Below, piece by piece: positions 1 through 4,720 of a stretch of 7,853 bases of DNA (within the stretch, counting starts at the first letter, position 1; every line of letters starts with the position of its first letter). This stretch comes from an uncultured Porphyromonadaceae bacterium (GTDB lineage Bacteria; Bacteroidota; Bacteroidia; Bacteroidales; Muribaculaceae): positions 1 to 7,853 of the forward strand of contig CABRZA010000116.1 of NCBI GenBank assembly GCA_902475285.1. The letters run 5' to 3'. The notes under the pieces are model-generated. The model made no database searches, was not told the DNA's origin, and saw only the letters and a program-made list of their open reading frames with translations. The position numbers and the translations under genes are program-made.

Positions 1-18
1 GGATTCTCCTATGGGCTA
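1..18 (+). tRNA. tRNA-Glu, 3' end only (cut by window edge)
   Basis: Positions 2-20 are identical to positions 436-454, the end of the complete tRNA-Glu gene further right. This covers part of the T loop, the 3' T-stem strand, the 3' acceptor strand and the discriminator A at 18. The rest of the gene would lie left of the window. Base 1 is G, where the complete copy has the nearly invariant T-loop C, so the first base may be an assembly edge or the fragment may not be a working gene. CCA is not encoded. An intact tandem tRNA-Glu copy is the simplest reading, but only 18 bases are visible. Confidence 0.6.
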
Positions 19-58
19 CTAATCAAAAATTAAGCTGACAAAAAGAACAACGCTAACA

Positions 59-316
59 ATGGCAAACCACGATTCTTCCAAAAAGCGCATCCGCCAGACA
101 ATCACTCGCCGTCTGCGCAACCGCTACTATGCCAAAACCGTACGCAACGCTGTGCGTAACCTCCGCAAAATGACCGACAAAGCCGCCGCCCAGGCTCGTT
201 ACGCCGAGGTGACCGCTATGCTCGACCGTCTCGCAGCCAAGAACACAATCTCCAAGAACAAGGCTGCCAACCTCAAGAGCAAGCTTGCAAAGCACATTGC
301 CAAGCTCGCTGCCTAA
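59..316 (+). CDS. rpsT: 30S ribosomal protein S20
   Basis: This 85-residue, strongly basic protein binds 16S rRNA and helps early assembly of the small ribosomal subunit. The sequence has the family's typical start (MANH followed by a KKRIRQ stretch at residues 8-13), the RLRNRYY segment at 18-24 and the C-terminal NKAANLKSKLAKH stretch, and its length is normal for S20. The start is the only ATG that gives the conserved MANH N-terminus. The leader is A-rich with no Shine-Dalgarno motif, as is usual in Bacteroidota. It lies between two tRNA-Glu sequences, so it may be cotranscribed with them. A shadow reading frame on the opposite strand was not taken as a gene. Confidence 0.97.
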   Translation: MANHDSSKKRIRQTITRRLRNRYYAKTVRNAVRNLRKMTDKAAAQARYAEVTAMLDRLAAKNTISKNKAANLKSKLAKHIAKLAA

Positions 317-353
317 GGTCGCTTCTCCCTACGGTCAGCTTTAATACCCTTAT

Positions 354-373
354 GTCCGGCTGTTGAGCCGGAC
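354..373 (+). terminator. Perfect hairpin after rpsT (terminator or processing site)
   Basis: An 8-bp perfect stem, GTCCGGCT paired with AGCCGGAC, closes a GTTG loop between rpsT and tRNA-Glu. No T-run follows, so a standard intrinsic terminator is doubtful. The tRNA gene begins only 8 bases later, so the hairpin could instead protect the rpsT 3' end or mark where tRNA processing separates the transcript. Confidence 0.4.
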
Positions 374-380
374 TGTGCGC

Positions 381-452
381 GGCCCATTCGTCTATCGGCT
401 AGGACGCAAGATTTTCATTCTTGAAAGAGGAGTTCGATTCTCCTATGGGCTA
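381..452 (+). tRNA. tRNA-Glu, anticodon TTC
   Basis: The cloverleaf folds by hand. The acceptor stem is GGCCCAT at 381-387 with ATGGGCT at 445-451; the first pair is a G-T wobble. The D arm is GTC at 390-392 with GAC at 403-405. The anticodon stem is CAAGA at 407-411 with TCTTG at 419-423, around a 7-base loop with anticodon TTC at 414-416. The T arm is AGGAG at 428-432 with CTCCT at 440-444, around the loop TTCGATT. The discriminator is A452 and CCA is not encoded. The TTC anticodon reads both glutamate codons. Its last 19 bases, including flank, repeat at the window start. Confidence 0.95.
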
Positions 453-459
453 CTTGGCA

Positions 460-496
460 GGCTCCGCGGTGCTGTGCACTCGGGGCCTTTATTGTT
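460..496 (+). terminator. Probable intrinsic terminator after tRNA-Glu
   Basis: A hairpin forms from GGCTCCG (460-466) with CGGGGCC (481-487), including one G-T wobble, topped by GTGC/GCAC around TGT. The T-rich run TTTATTGTT follows directly. This is a reasonable intrinsic terminator for the rpsT/tRNA-Glu unit, 12 bases before the next start codon. The T-run is interrupted, so strength is uncertain. Confidence 0.55.
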
Positions 497-508
497 GACA
501 CAATTCCT

Positions 509-1117
509 ATGATAAAAAATCTTCTTTTCGACCTTGGCGGTGTTATTATCGACATCGACCGCCGGCGTTGTATCGACGCCTTCAAGGCTCTCGGCCTATC
601 CGACGCCGAGCGCTACTTCGGCCTATATGCCCAGGAAGGCGTCTTCATGCAGATTGAAGACGGAAGCATCAACACAGAGGGCTTCCATGCCGCAGTGCGT
701 GCCCTCCTGCCCGAAGGCACCACCGACTATCAGATCGACACCGCCTTCCAGCGCTTCATCATAGGCATACCCCTGCACCGCCTCGAGGCACTCCGTCGTC
801 TACGCTGCGAGGGCTACGGCATATACCTCCTCTCCAACACCAACCCCATAATGTGGCGCGGCGTCATCGCCAACGAATTCGGCAAGGAAGGCCTCCGACG
901 CGAAGACTATTTCGACGGCATGGTCACCTCCTTCGAGGCCCGCGCCGCCAAGCCCGACGAACGCATCTTCCGCTACACCGTCGACAGCCTCGGCATCCTC
1001 CCCGAAGAAACCCTCTTCTTCGACGACGGCAAAGCCAACGTCGAAGCCGCCGCTCGCCTCGGTTTCCACACCGCCCACGTGGCGCCGGGCACCGAGTTCA
1101 CCGACTACCTCCCCTGA
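509..1117 (+). CDS. HAD-superfamily phosphatase, subfamily IA (YihX-like)
   Basis: This is a 202-residue cytosolic hydrolase, probably acting on a small phosphorylated metabolite. HAD motif I is FDLGGV at residues 7-12, with the nucleophile at D8. The second motif I position, usually Asp, is Gly, as in the YihX branch (DLGNV), and a DID follows at 15-17. Motif II is SNTN at 109-112, motif III is the Lys in AKPDERIF (K148), and motif IV is FFDDG at 170-174. The helical cap falls at about residues 18-90. The substrate cannot be read from sequence; sugar phosphate or flavin-precursor phosphate activity are both possible. Its stop lies 11 bases before the ribF start on the same strand, so the two are probably cotranscribed. 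The start ATG gives the motif its usual distance from the N-terminus. Confidence 0.88.
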   Translation: MIKNLLFDLGGVIIDIDRRRCIDAFKALGLSDAERYFGLYAQEGVFMQIEDGSINTEGFHAAVRALLPEGTTDYQIDTAFQRFIIGIPLHRLEALRRLRCEGYGIYLLSNTNPIMWRGVIANEFGKEGLRREDYFDGMVTSFEARAAKPDERIFRYTVDSLGILPEETLFFDDGKANVEAAARLGFHTAHVAPGTEFTDYLP

Positions 1118-1128
1118 TTCCACCCACC

Positions 1129-2055
1129 ATGGCTGCGACACCCTCAATAGCCGCCGTCGGCACATTCGACGGCTGTCACCGCGGCCATCAGGCCATATTC
1201 TCCGCCCTCGTCGCCGCAGGCCGCAGTCGCGGCCTGCGGCCCGTGGTCTTCTCTTTCGCACGCCATCCTCTCGCCCTTCTCGCGCCTTCGCGCATGCCCG
1301 CGGCCCTAACCGACACCACGCTGCGCCGCGAGCAGATACTCGCTTGCCCGGGCGTGGCCGACGTCGTCTTCCTCGATTTCACCGCCGACGATTTCCGCGC
1401 CTCAGCCCGCTCCTTCGCCGAGCGCCTCCGCCGCGACTACGGCGTCGAGGCCCTCGTCATGGGCTTCAACAACACCATTGGCAGCGACCGCGCCAATGCC
1501 GCAGCCATCGCCTCGGCAGGCATCATGCCCGTAGCCGCCACAGTGCCTCCCGTGATGGTCGCCGGCGCACCCGCCGCCAGCTCGCGCGTGCGCGAAGCCG
1601 TAGCCGACGGAAGCCTCGACCTCGCCGCCGACATCCTCGGCCGACCCTTCACCGTCCGCGGCCGCGTCGTCCACGGCGCCGCCATAGGCGCCACCATAGG
1701 CTTCCCCACAGCCAACATCCTCCCCCTCGATCCCACCCAACTCCTCCCGCCCCCCGGCGTCTACGCCGTCGATGTCACCCTTCCTGCGGCTCCCTGTCAG
1801 GGCGGACGCGATTCATCGCGTCCATATGGCGCCGTAGCTCGCCGCGGCATGGCCAACATAGGCCTGCGGCCCACCCTCGCCGACGGCCGCGGCCTCGTCC
1901 TCGAAGTCCACATCATCGACTTCGACGCCGACCTCTACGGCCGCACCCTCGACATCGCCTTCCTCCGCCGCCTCCGCGACGAACGTCCCTTCCCCTCCCT
2001 CGCCGCCCTCCGCCACCAACTCACCCTCGACCTCTCCGCCGCCCGCCAGGCATAA
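1129..2055 (+). CDS. ribF: Bifunctional riboflavin kinase / FAD synthetase
   Basis: This 308-residue enzyme phosphorylates riboflavin to FMN and adenylylates FMN to FAD. The N-terminal nucleotidyltransferase domain (about 1-165) shows GTFDGCHRGH at 11-20 with the HxGH signature, and SSR at 151-153. The C-terminal kinase domain (about 170-308) shows GFPTAN at 191-196, GVY at 210-212, ANIGLRPT at 242-249 and LEVHIIDF at 258-265 with the likely catalytic Glu at 259. The ATG at 1129 was chosen because it puts the GTFDG motif at its normal place; the frame is open further left only as a shadow of the HAD gene. Two points are unusual. The usual G-D-F-R-F-G type nucleotide-binding motif reads GFNNTIG at 112-118. 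Residues about 219-234 look like an insertion and contain a perfect DNA palindrome, described separately. Confidence 0.95.
   Translation: MAATPSIAAVGTFDGCHRGHQAIFSALVAAGRSRGLRPVVFSFARHPLALLAPSRMPAALTDTTLRREQILACPGVADVVFLDFTADDFRASARSFAERLRRDYGVEALVMGFNNTIGSDRANAAAIASAGIMPVAATVPPVMVAGAPAASSRVREAVADGSLDLAADILGRPFTVRGRVVHGAAIGATIGFPTANILPLDPTQLLPPPGVYAVDVTLPAAPCQGGRDSSRPYGAVARRGMANIGLRPTLADGRGLVLEVHIIDFDADLYGRTLDIAFLRRLRDERPFPSLAALRHQLTLDLSAARQA
1783..1824 (+). repeat. Palindromic insert inside ribF
   Basis: GGACGCGAT (1804-1812) and ATCGCGTCC (1815-1823) are perfect inverted arms around TC. Just before them, CCCTG (1792-1796) and CAGGG (1798-1802) pair around one T. In the protein this covers residues 219-232. 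The stretch between GVYAV and MANIG is 26 residues here and about 12 in E. coli RibF, a family comparison made from memory, so roughly 14 residues (42 bases) look added without breaking the frame. The outer limits are estimated from that length difference. This resembles short palindromic repeats tolerated in coding sequence, such as the Rickettsia palindromic elements, but no second copy is in the window. Confidence 0.5.
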
Positions 2056-2062
2056 AACAGCT

Positions 2063-2090
2063 AAAAAGGTTGTAGTACTACAACCTTTTT
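2063..2090. terminator. Bidirectional intrinsic terminator between convergent genes
   Basis: This is a perfect 28-bp palindrome with 14-base arms, AAAAAGGTTGTAGT and its complement. Because it begins with an A-run and ends with a T-run, both strands read as a GC-containing stem followed by a U-tract. It begins 8 bases after the ribF stop and lies about 80 bases beyond the end of the convergent acyltransferase gene, so it can end transcription from both sides. Confidence 0.9.
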
Positions 2091-2173
2091 CACATCTTTT
2101 CTATCGCTATGTCCTTGCCGCAGCGGTGAGAATGAATTCACCCGGCGTGTTTTGCACCACAATGATTAGGCCC

Positions 2174-2770
2174 TCAGTCCCCGCAGCTGTCGAGGCCGAG
2201 TTGAATGGATTCCGTTTCCGTATCCATAGCCGAACATTCAGCCCTCGGAGGTATGCGCTTGATGAAGCGGGCCGGGTTGCCGGCGACGATGGTGTCGGGC
2301 GCCACATCTTTCGTCACCACGCTCGCCGCGCCCACCACGGCATTGTCGCCCACCGTCACGCCCGGCAGGATGGTCGCCCCCGCGCCTATCCACGCGTTCT
2401 TGCCTATGTGCACGGGCTTGCAAGTGATTACTTGCCGCTCGTAGAGGTCGTGGTTGTTGGATATCAGCTGCACGTTGGCCGCTATCATGGCGCCGTCGTC
2501 GATGGTGATTCCGCCGGCCGACATCATCAGGCATCCGGGCATCACCACAGCGTTCCGTCCGATTTTCACCATGTGAGGGCGCACTGCCGTGAGCGGCGTG
2601 CCCACGCGGCTGCCTTCGCCCATCGTCGGAAATATCCGGCGCATAAGCTCCTCGTATTCCTCCGTGCCGGGCATCGTGTGGTTGAATTTGAAGACGAGCT
2701 GCGCATGCTCCTGTGCCGGCTCTAATTCCTCGGCCGTCTGCCGCGCCACGTCTATCCTAATCTCTTCCAT
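2174..2770 (-). CDS. Hexapeptide-repeat acyltransferase (maltose/galactoside O-acetyltransferase-like)
   Basis: This 198-residue protein is a left-handed beta-helix acyltransferase, most likely an acetyl-CoA-dependent O-acetyltransferase of the LacA/Maa/NodL type. The hexapeptide repeats are clear at about residues 68-100 and 122-155 (IGKNAWIGAGATILPGVTVG and continuing). The likely catalytic His is H107 in the loop ISNNHD, where LacA has a His-containing GHP segment, and the end of the helix has the typical AGNPARFIKRI at 163-173. The last 25 residues lack hexapeptide periodicity. Its start lies 3 bases after the lpxB stop, so it is almost certainly cotranscribed with lpxB. That suggests, without proving, a cell-envelope glycan or lipid as acceptor. 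The acceptor is not identifiable from sequence. Confidence 0.88.
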   Translation of the reverse strand: MEEIRIDVARQTAEELEPAQEHAQLVFKFNHTMPGTEEYEELMRRIFPTMGEGSRVGTPLTAVRPHMVKIGRNAVVMPGCLMMSAGGITIDDGAMIAANVQLISNNHDLYERQVITCKPVHIGKNAWIGAGATILPGVTVGDNAVVGAASVVTKDVAPDTIVAGNPARFIKRIPPRAECSAMDTETESIQLGLDSCGD

Positions 2771-2773
2771 ATC

Positions 2774-3907
2774 TTATTTTCTTACAGTCTCCACAATCCT
2801 CTGTGCCGCGGTGGCGGCAGCGTCGGAGGTGCCGAGGACTTCGCGCATCCTGGCATATGCCGCAAGCTGCGCCTCGCGCTCCGCCGAGGTGGCCCGCAGC
2901 AAGGGCGCCAGACGGTCGGCCACCGCGGCGGGCGTGCAGAGGTGAAGAAGCATCTCCGGCACAGCCTCGCTGCCAAGGATGAGGTTGGGCAGCGACACAT
3001 AGTCCACGCTCAGCACGCGCTTCATCACGTCGTACGACAGCTTCGAGCCGTTCGAACGGTAGCACACCACCTGCGGTATGGCAGCAAGCGCCGTCTCGAG
3101 TGTCGCCGTGCCCGACGTCACAAGCGCCCCTCGGCAGTGGACGAGCACCTCAGTGGCGTTCGCCGGCCGCAGAACCGGGATATTCTCGCCCGCATACTGC
3201 CGGTAAATGTCGTCGCCCATACCCGGCGCCGCGATTATCACCGGCCGGTACTGCGGGAAGGCATCCGATGCCCCGCGCATCACCGGCAGATTGTTGCGGA
3301 TTTCGCCCGTACGGCTGCCGGGCATGAGGGCTATGAGCGGACGGTCGCGCAGCCCGTATTTCTTCAAGAAGTCGGCGCGCGATGCCGCCGCCGCGATGTC
3401 TGCATCGACCTCGGCCACCGACGGATTCCCCACATAGTCGGCCGTGTAGCCGCGCTCGCCGTAGAACGTCGGTTCGAAAGGCAGTATGCACATCACACGC
3501 TTCACATAGCGCCGTATGTCGCGTATGCGCCACTGCTTCCACGCCCAAATCTTGGGTGATATATAGTATATTACGGGCACACCGCGCTCTGCGGCGTGGG
3601 CGGCTATTTTGAGGTTGAACGACGGGTAGTCCACCGGGATGAACACATCGGGCTTCACCACGTCGATGAGCTTGCGGGCGATGGCCATGTTGCGGCGCAC
3701 CGTGCCGAGATTGCGAAGCACTTCGCTGAAGCCCATGAAGGCCATCTCCGATATGTGCACCGCCGGACGCACCCCCGCCTCGGCGGCCATCTTGTCGCCT
3801 CCGAGGATGGTGAAGCGCGCTTCCGCGTCGCAATTTTTCAGAGCTTTGATAAGATGCGAGGCGTGGAGGTCGCCCGAGGCCTCGCCGGCTATAATTAAGT
3901 AGTGCAT
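2774..3907 (-). CDS. lpxB: Lipid-A-disaccharide synthase
   Basis: This 377-residue inner-membrane-associated GT19 glycosyltransferase joins UDP-diacylglucosamine to lipid X (diacylglucosamine 1-phosphate) to form the lipid A disaccharide, so the cell makes lipopolysaccharide. Family motifs run the full length: AGEASGD at 7-13, LGG near 35, MGFSEVL at 58-64, the DYPSFNLKIA stretch, YYISPKIWAWKQ, CILPFEPTFY, YVGNP (often GHP in other phyla), MPGSRTGEI, TSGTATLETAL and VSLPNLI. Length is normal. The ATG puts the AGEASGD motif at its usual place. In many Bacteroidota surE precedes lpxB; here the upstream neighbour is a structured repeat element whose end lies about 3 bases from the start codon, so any transcript starting upstream carries that hairpin in its leader. 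Confidence 0.97.
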   Translation of the reverse strand: MHYLIIAGEASGDLHASHLIKALKNCDAEARFTILGGDKMAAEAGVRPAVHISEMAFMGFSEVLRNLGTVRRNMAIARKLIDVVKPDVFIPVDYPSFNLKIAAHAAERGVPVIYYISPKIWAWKQWRIRDIRRYVKRVMCILPFEPTFYGERGYTADYVGNPSVAEVDADIAAAASRADFLKKYGLRDRPLIALMPGSRTGEIRNNLPVMRGASDAFPQYRPVIIAAPGMGDDIYRQYAGENIPVLRPANATEVLVHCRGALVTSGTATLETALAAIPQVVCYRSNGSKLSYDVMKRVLSVDYVSLPNLILGSEAVPEMLLHLCTPAAVADRLAPLLRATSAEREAQLAAYARMREVLGTSDAAATAAQRIVETVRK

Positions 3908-3912
3908 GGTTT

Positions 3913-3946
3913 AGAGCCGGTTTGACAATAAGTGTTAACGGCAGGG
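3913..3946 (+). repeat. Left terminal inverted repeat of the tadA-lpxB element
   Basis: This end begins AGAGCCGG, contains ATAAGTGTTAACGGCAGGG and matches the reverse complement of 4240-4273 at 33 of 34 positions. A weaker version of the same inverted sequence recurs just after the left arm (about 4047-4076, TAACA then TTATT, then TTGTCGAAAC), so the left half alone resembles a complete unit of about 165 bases. Confidence 0.9.
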
Positions 3947-4041
3947 CGGTCAATCGTTGAGCGATTTTCATCAGGTCTCGAGGGAGCGATGGGGTACCAT
4001 CGCGACCGAAAGACCTGATGAAAAGCGCCAACGAGTGGCCG
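3947..4041 (+). other. Left hairpin arm of the element
   Basis: Nested pairing read on the plus strand: CGGTCA 3947-3952 with TGGCCG 4036-4041; A3953 opposite G4035; TCGTTG 3954-3959 with CAACGA 4029-4034; bulged A3960; GCG 3961-3963 with CGC 4026-4028; A3964 opposite G4025; a perfect 14-bp stem 3965-3978 with 4011-4024; a 7-by-7 internal loop (CGAGGGA facing GACCGAA); GCGATGG 3986-3992 with CCATCGC 3997-4003; loop GGTA. The internal loop reads as two tandem G-A pairs flanking two G-C pairs. These G-A contacts exist only on this strand, which suggests it is the functional one if the molecule is RNA or single-stranded DNA. Confidence 0.8.
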
Positions 4042-4085
4042 TGACGAAGTAACATTTATTTTCATTGTCGAAACAGATAGTGTTA

Positions 4086-4093
4086 CAAATATA
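4086..4093 (-). promoter_or_regulatory. Possible -7 promoter box in the element core, facing lpxB
   Basis: Read on the minus strand these eight bases are TATATTTG, which fits the Bacteroidota -7 consensus TAnnTTTG. No TTTG -33 box lies at the expected 19-21 base spacing, so support is weak. If real, the lpxB transcript would include the whole left hairpin arm in its leader. Confidence 0.3.
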
Positions 4094-4146
4094 TAAAATC
4101 AAACTTAAGCATTGACGTTTGCTTACCATTAAAATTACCATCGCCT

Positions 4147-4238
4147 CGCATATCGCGGGCGCCTTTCGGTCTGTTCGTCAGTCGTGTACATCCAGTACAC
4201 TCCTTCCTCACAGGCCGAAATTCGCTCCGCGCTATGCG
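4147..4238 (-). other. Right hairpin arm of the element (opposite orientation)
   Basis: Plus-strand coordinates of the pairing: CGCATA 4147-4152 with TATGCG 4233-4238; one mismatch (G-A on the minus strand); CGCGG 4154-4158 with CCGCG 4227-4231; a bulge at 4226 (A on the minus strand); GCG 4159-4161 with CGC 4223-4225; an 11-bp stem 4164-4174 with 4210-4220 with one wobble; a 9-by-9 internal loop; GTGTAC 4184-4189 with GTACAC 4195-4200 around a 5-base loop. On the minus strand the internal loop is GAGGAAGGA facing GACTGACGA, which aligns as three tandem G-A pairs separated by two and then one Watson-Crick pairs. It has the same layout as the left arm with little shared sequence. Confidence 0.78.
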
Positions 4239-4239
4239 T

Positions 4240-4273
4240 CCCTGCCGTTAACACTTATTGTCGAACCGGCTCT
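4240..4273 (-). repeat. Right terminal inverted repeat, overlapping the tadA stop
   Basis: This is the reverse complement of 3913-3946 apart from one base. It contains the tadA stop codon (4248-4250) and the codons for the last residues of TadA, so the coding region of tadA runs into the element. Confidence 0.9.
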
Positions 4274-4718
4274 TACGACGTCGTGAACGGAAAAAATCCT
4301 GCATCAGCGCGCGGCATTCGCCCTCGAGCACACCTTCGGCCACGGCGGCGCGAGGATGAAAAGGCGTCGCTCCCGGCCGCAGGATGGTGGTGTAGCCCCG
4401 CTTGGCGTCGGGGCAGCCTATCACTATGCGCTCAACCTGCGCCCATCCTATGGCGCCCGCGCACATAGGGCACGGCTCGACGGTGACATACAGCGTGCAC
4501 CCCGTGAGATACTTGCCCCCCAGTGCCTGCGACGCTGCGCCTATGGCTATCATCTCGGCGTGCGCCGTCACGTCCGACAGACGCTCCGTCTGATTGTGCC
4601 CGCGCCCGAGTATGCGTTCGCCGGCCACCACCACAGCGCCCACGGGCACCTCGCCCTCGGCGGCGGCGGCACGGGCTTCGGCAAGTGCCTGACGCATGAA
4701 ATATTCGTCGCCCAACAT
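4248..4718 (-). CDS. tadA: tRNA-specific adenosine deaminase
   Basis: This 156-residue zinc enzyme deaminates A34 of tRNA-Arg(ACG) to inosine. The catalytic HAE is at residues 53-55 (proton-shuttling Glu55), and the other zinc ligands are in EPCPMC at 81-86 (C83 and C86). GAVVV near 27-31, HNQTE at 41-45 and the DAKRGY segment at 104-109 are typical of TadA rather than of cytidine or guanine deaminases. The start lies 2 bases after the rnz stop, giving a tight gene pair. The C-terminus is odd: after FFRSRRR the last eight residues, KSRFDNKC, and the stop codon are encoded by the terminal inverted repeat of the neighbouring element, so the native end was probably changed by its insertion. The catalytic core is untouched. 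Confidence 0.95.
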   Translation of the reverse strand: MLGDEYFMRQALAEARAAAAEGEVPVGAVVVAGERILGRGHNQTERLSDVTAHAEMIAIGAASQALGGKYLTGCTLYVTVEPCPMCAGAIGWAQVERIVIGCPDAKRGYTTILRPGATPFHPRAAVAEGVLEGECRALMQDFFRSRRRKSRFDNKC

Positions 4719-4720
4719 CC

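Larger units (their letters stand above)
3911..4275. mobile_element. MITE-like element with 34-bp terminal inverted repeats and two facing hairpin arms
   Basis: The ends 3913-3946 and 4240-4273 are inverted repeats with one mismatch (T3923 against the complement of G at its partner). Inside each repeat lies a multi-stem hairpin: left arm 3947-4041 and right arm 4147-4238, in opposite orientation. Between them is an AT-rich core of about 105 bases. No open reading frame fits the element, so if mobile it would need a transposase from elsewhere. A related half-element begins at 7715. Target-site duplications are not evident. The right end overlaps the last codons of tadA and the left end nearly touches the lpxB start. 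Alternatives are a non-mobile repeat of the REP/BIME kind or paired cis-regulatory RNAs. The repeat nature and structure are directly visible; mobility is inference. Confidence 0.75.

Noticed and set aside
853..1128. Upstream extension of the ribF frame to 853
   Set aside because: It overlaps the HAD gene in another frame, is arginine-rich and low in complexity, and would bury the RibF N-terminal motif.
2107..2307. Small minus-strand open frame overlapping the end of the acyltransferase
   Set aside because: It overlaps the acyltransferase in another frame, has no recognisable motif and runs up to the terminator region; read as a shadow.
3931..4057. Integron attC site
   Set aside because: A folded hairpin with extrahelical bases and GTTAAC/GTAAC near the ends recalls attC, but the GTTRRRY/RYYYAAC boxes are not correctly placed, no cassette is present, and G-A tandem loops are not attC features.
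3911..4275. CRISPR array or target-site duplication at the element
   Set aside because: The repeats are inverted rather than regularly spaced direct repeats, and no matching short duplication flanks the element.
4184..4468. Open frame starting inside the element's right arm
   Set aside because: It runs antisense through tadA and its start lies in the apical stem; no protein features.
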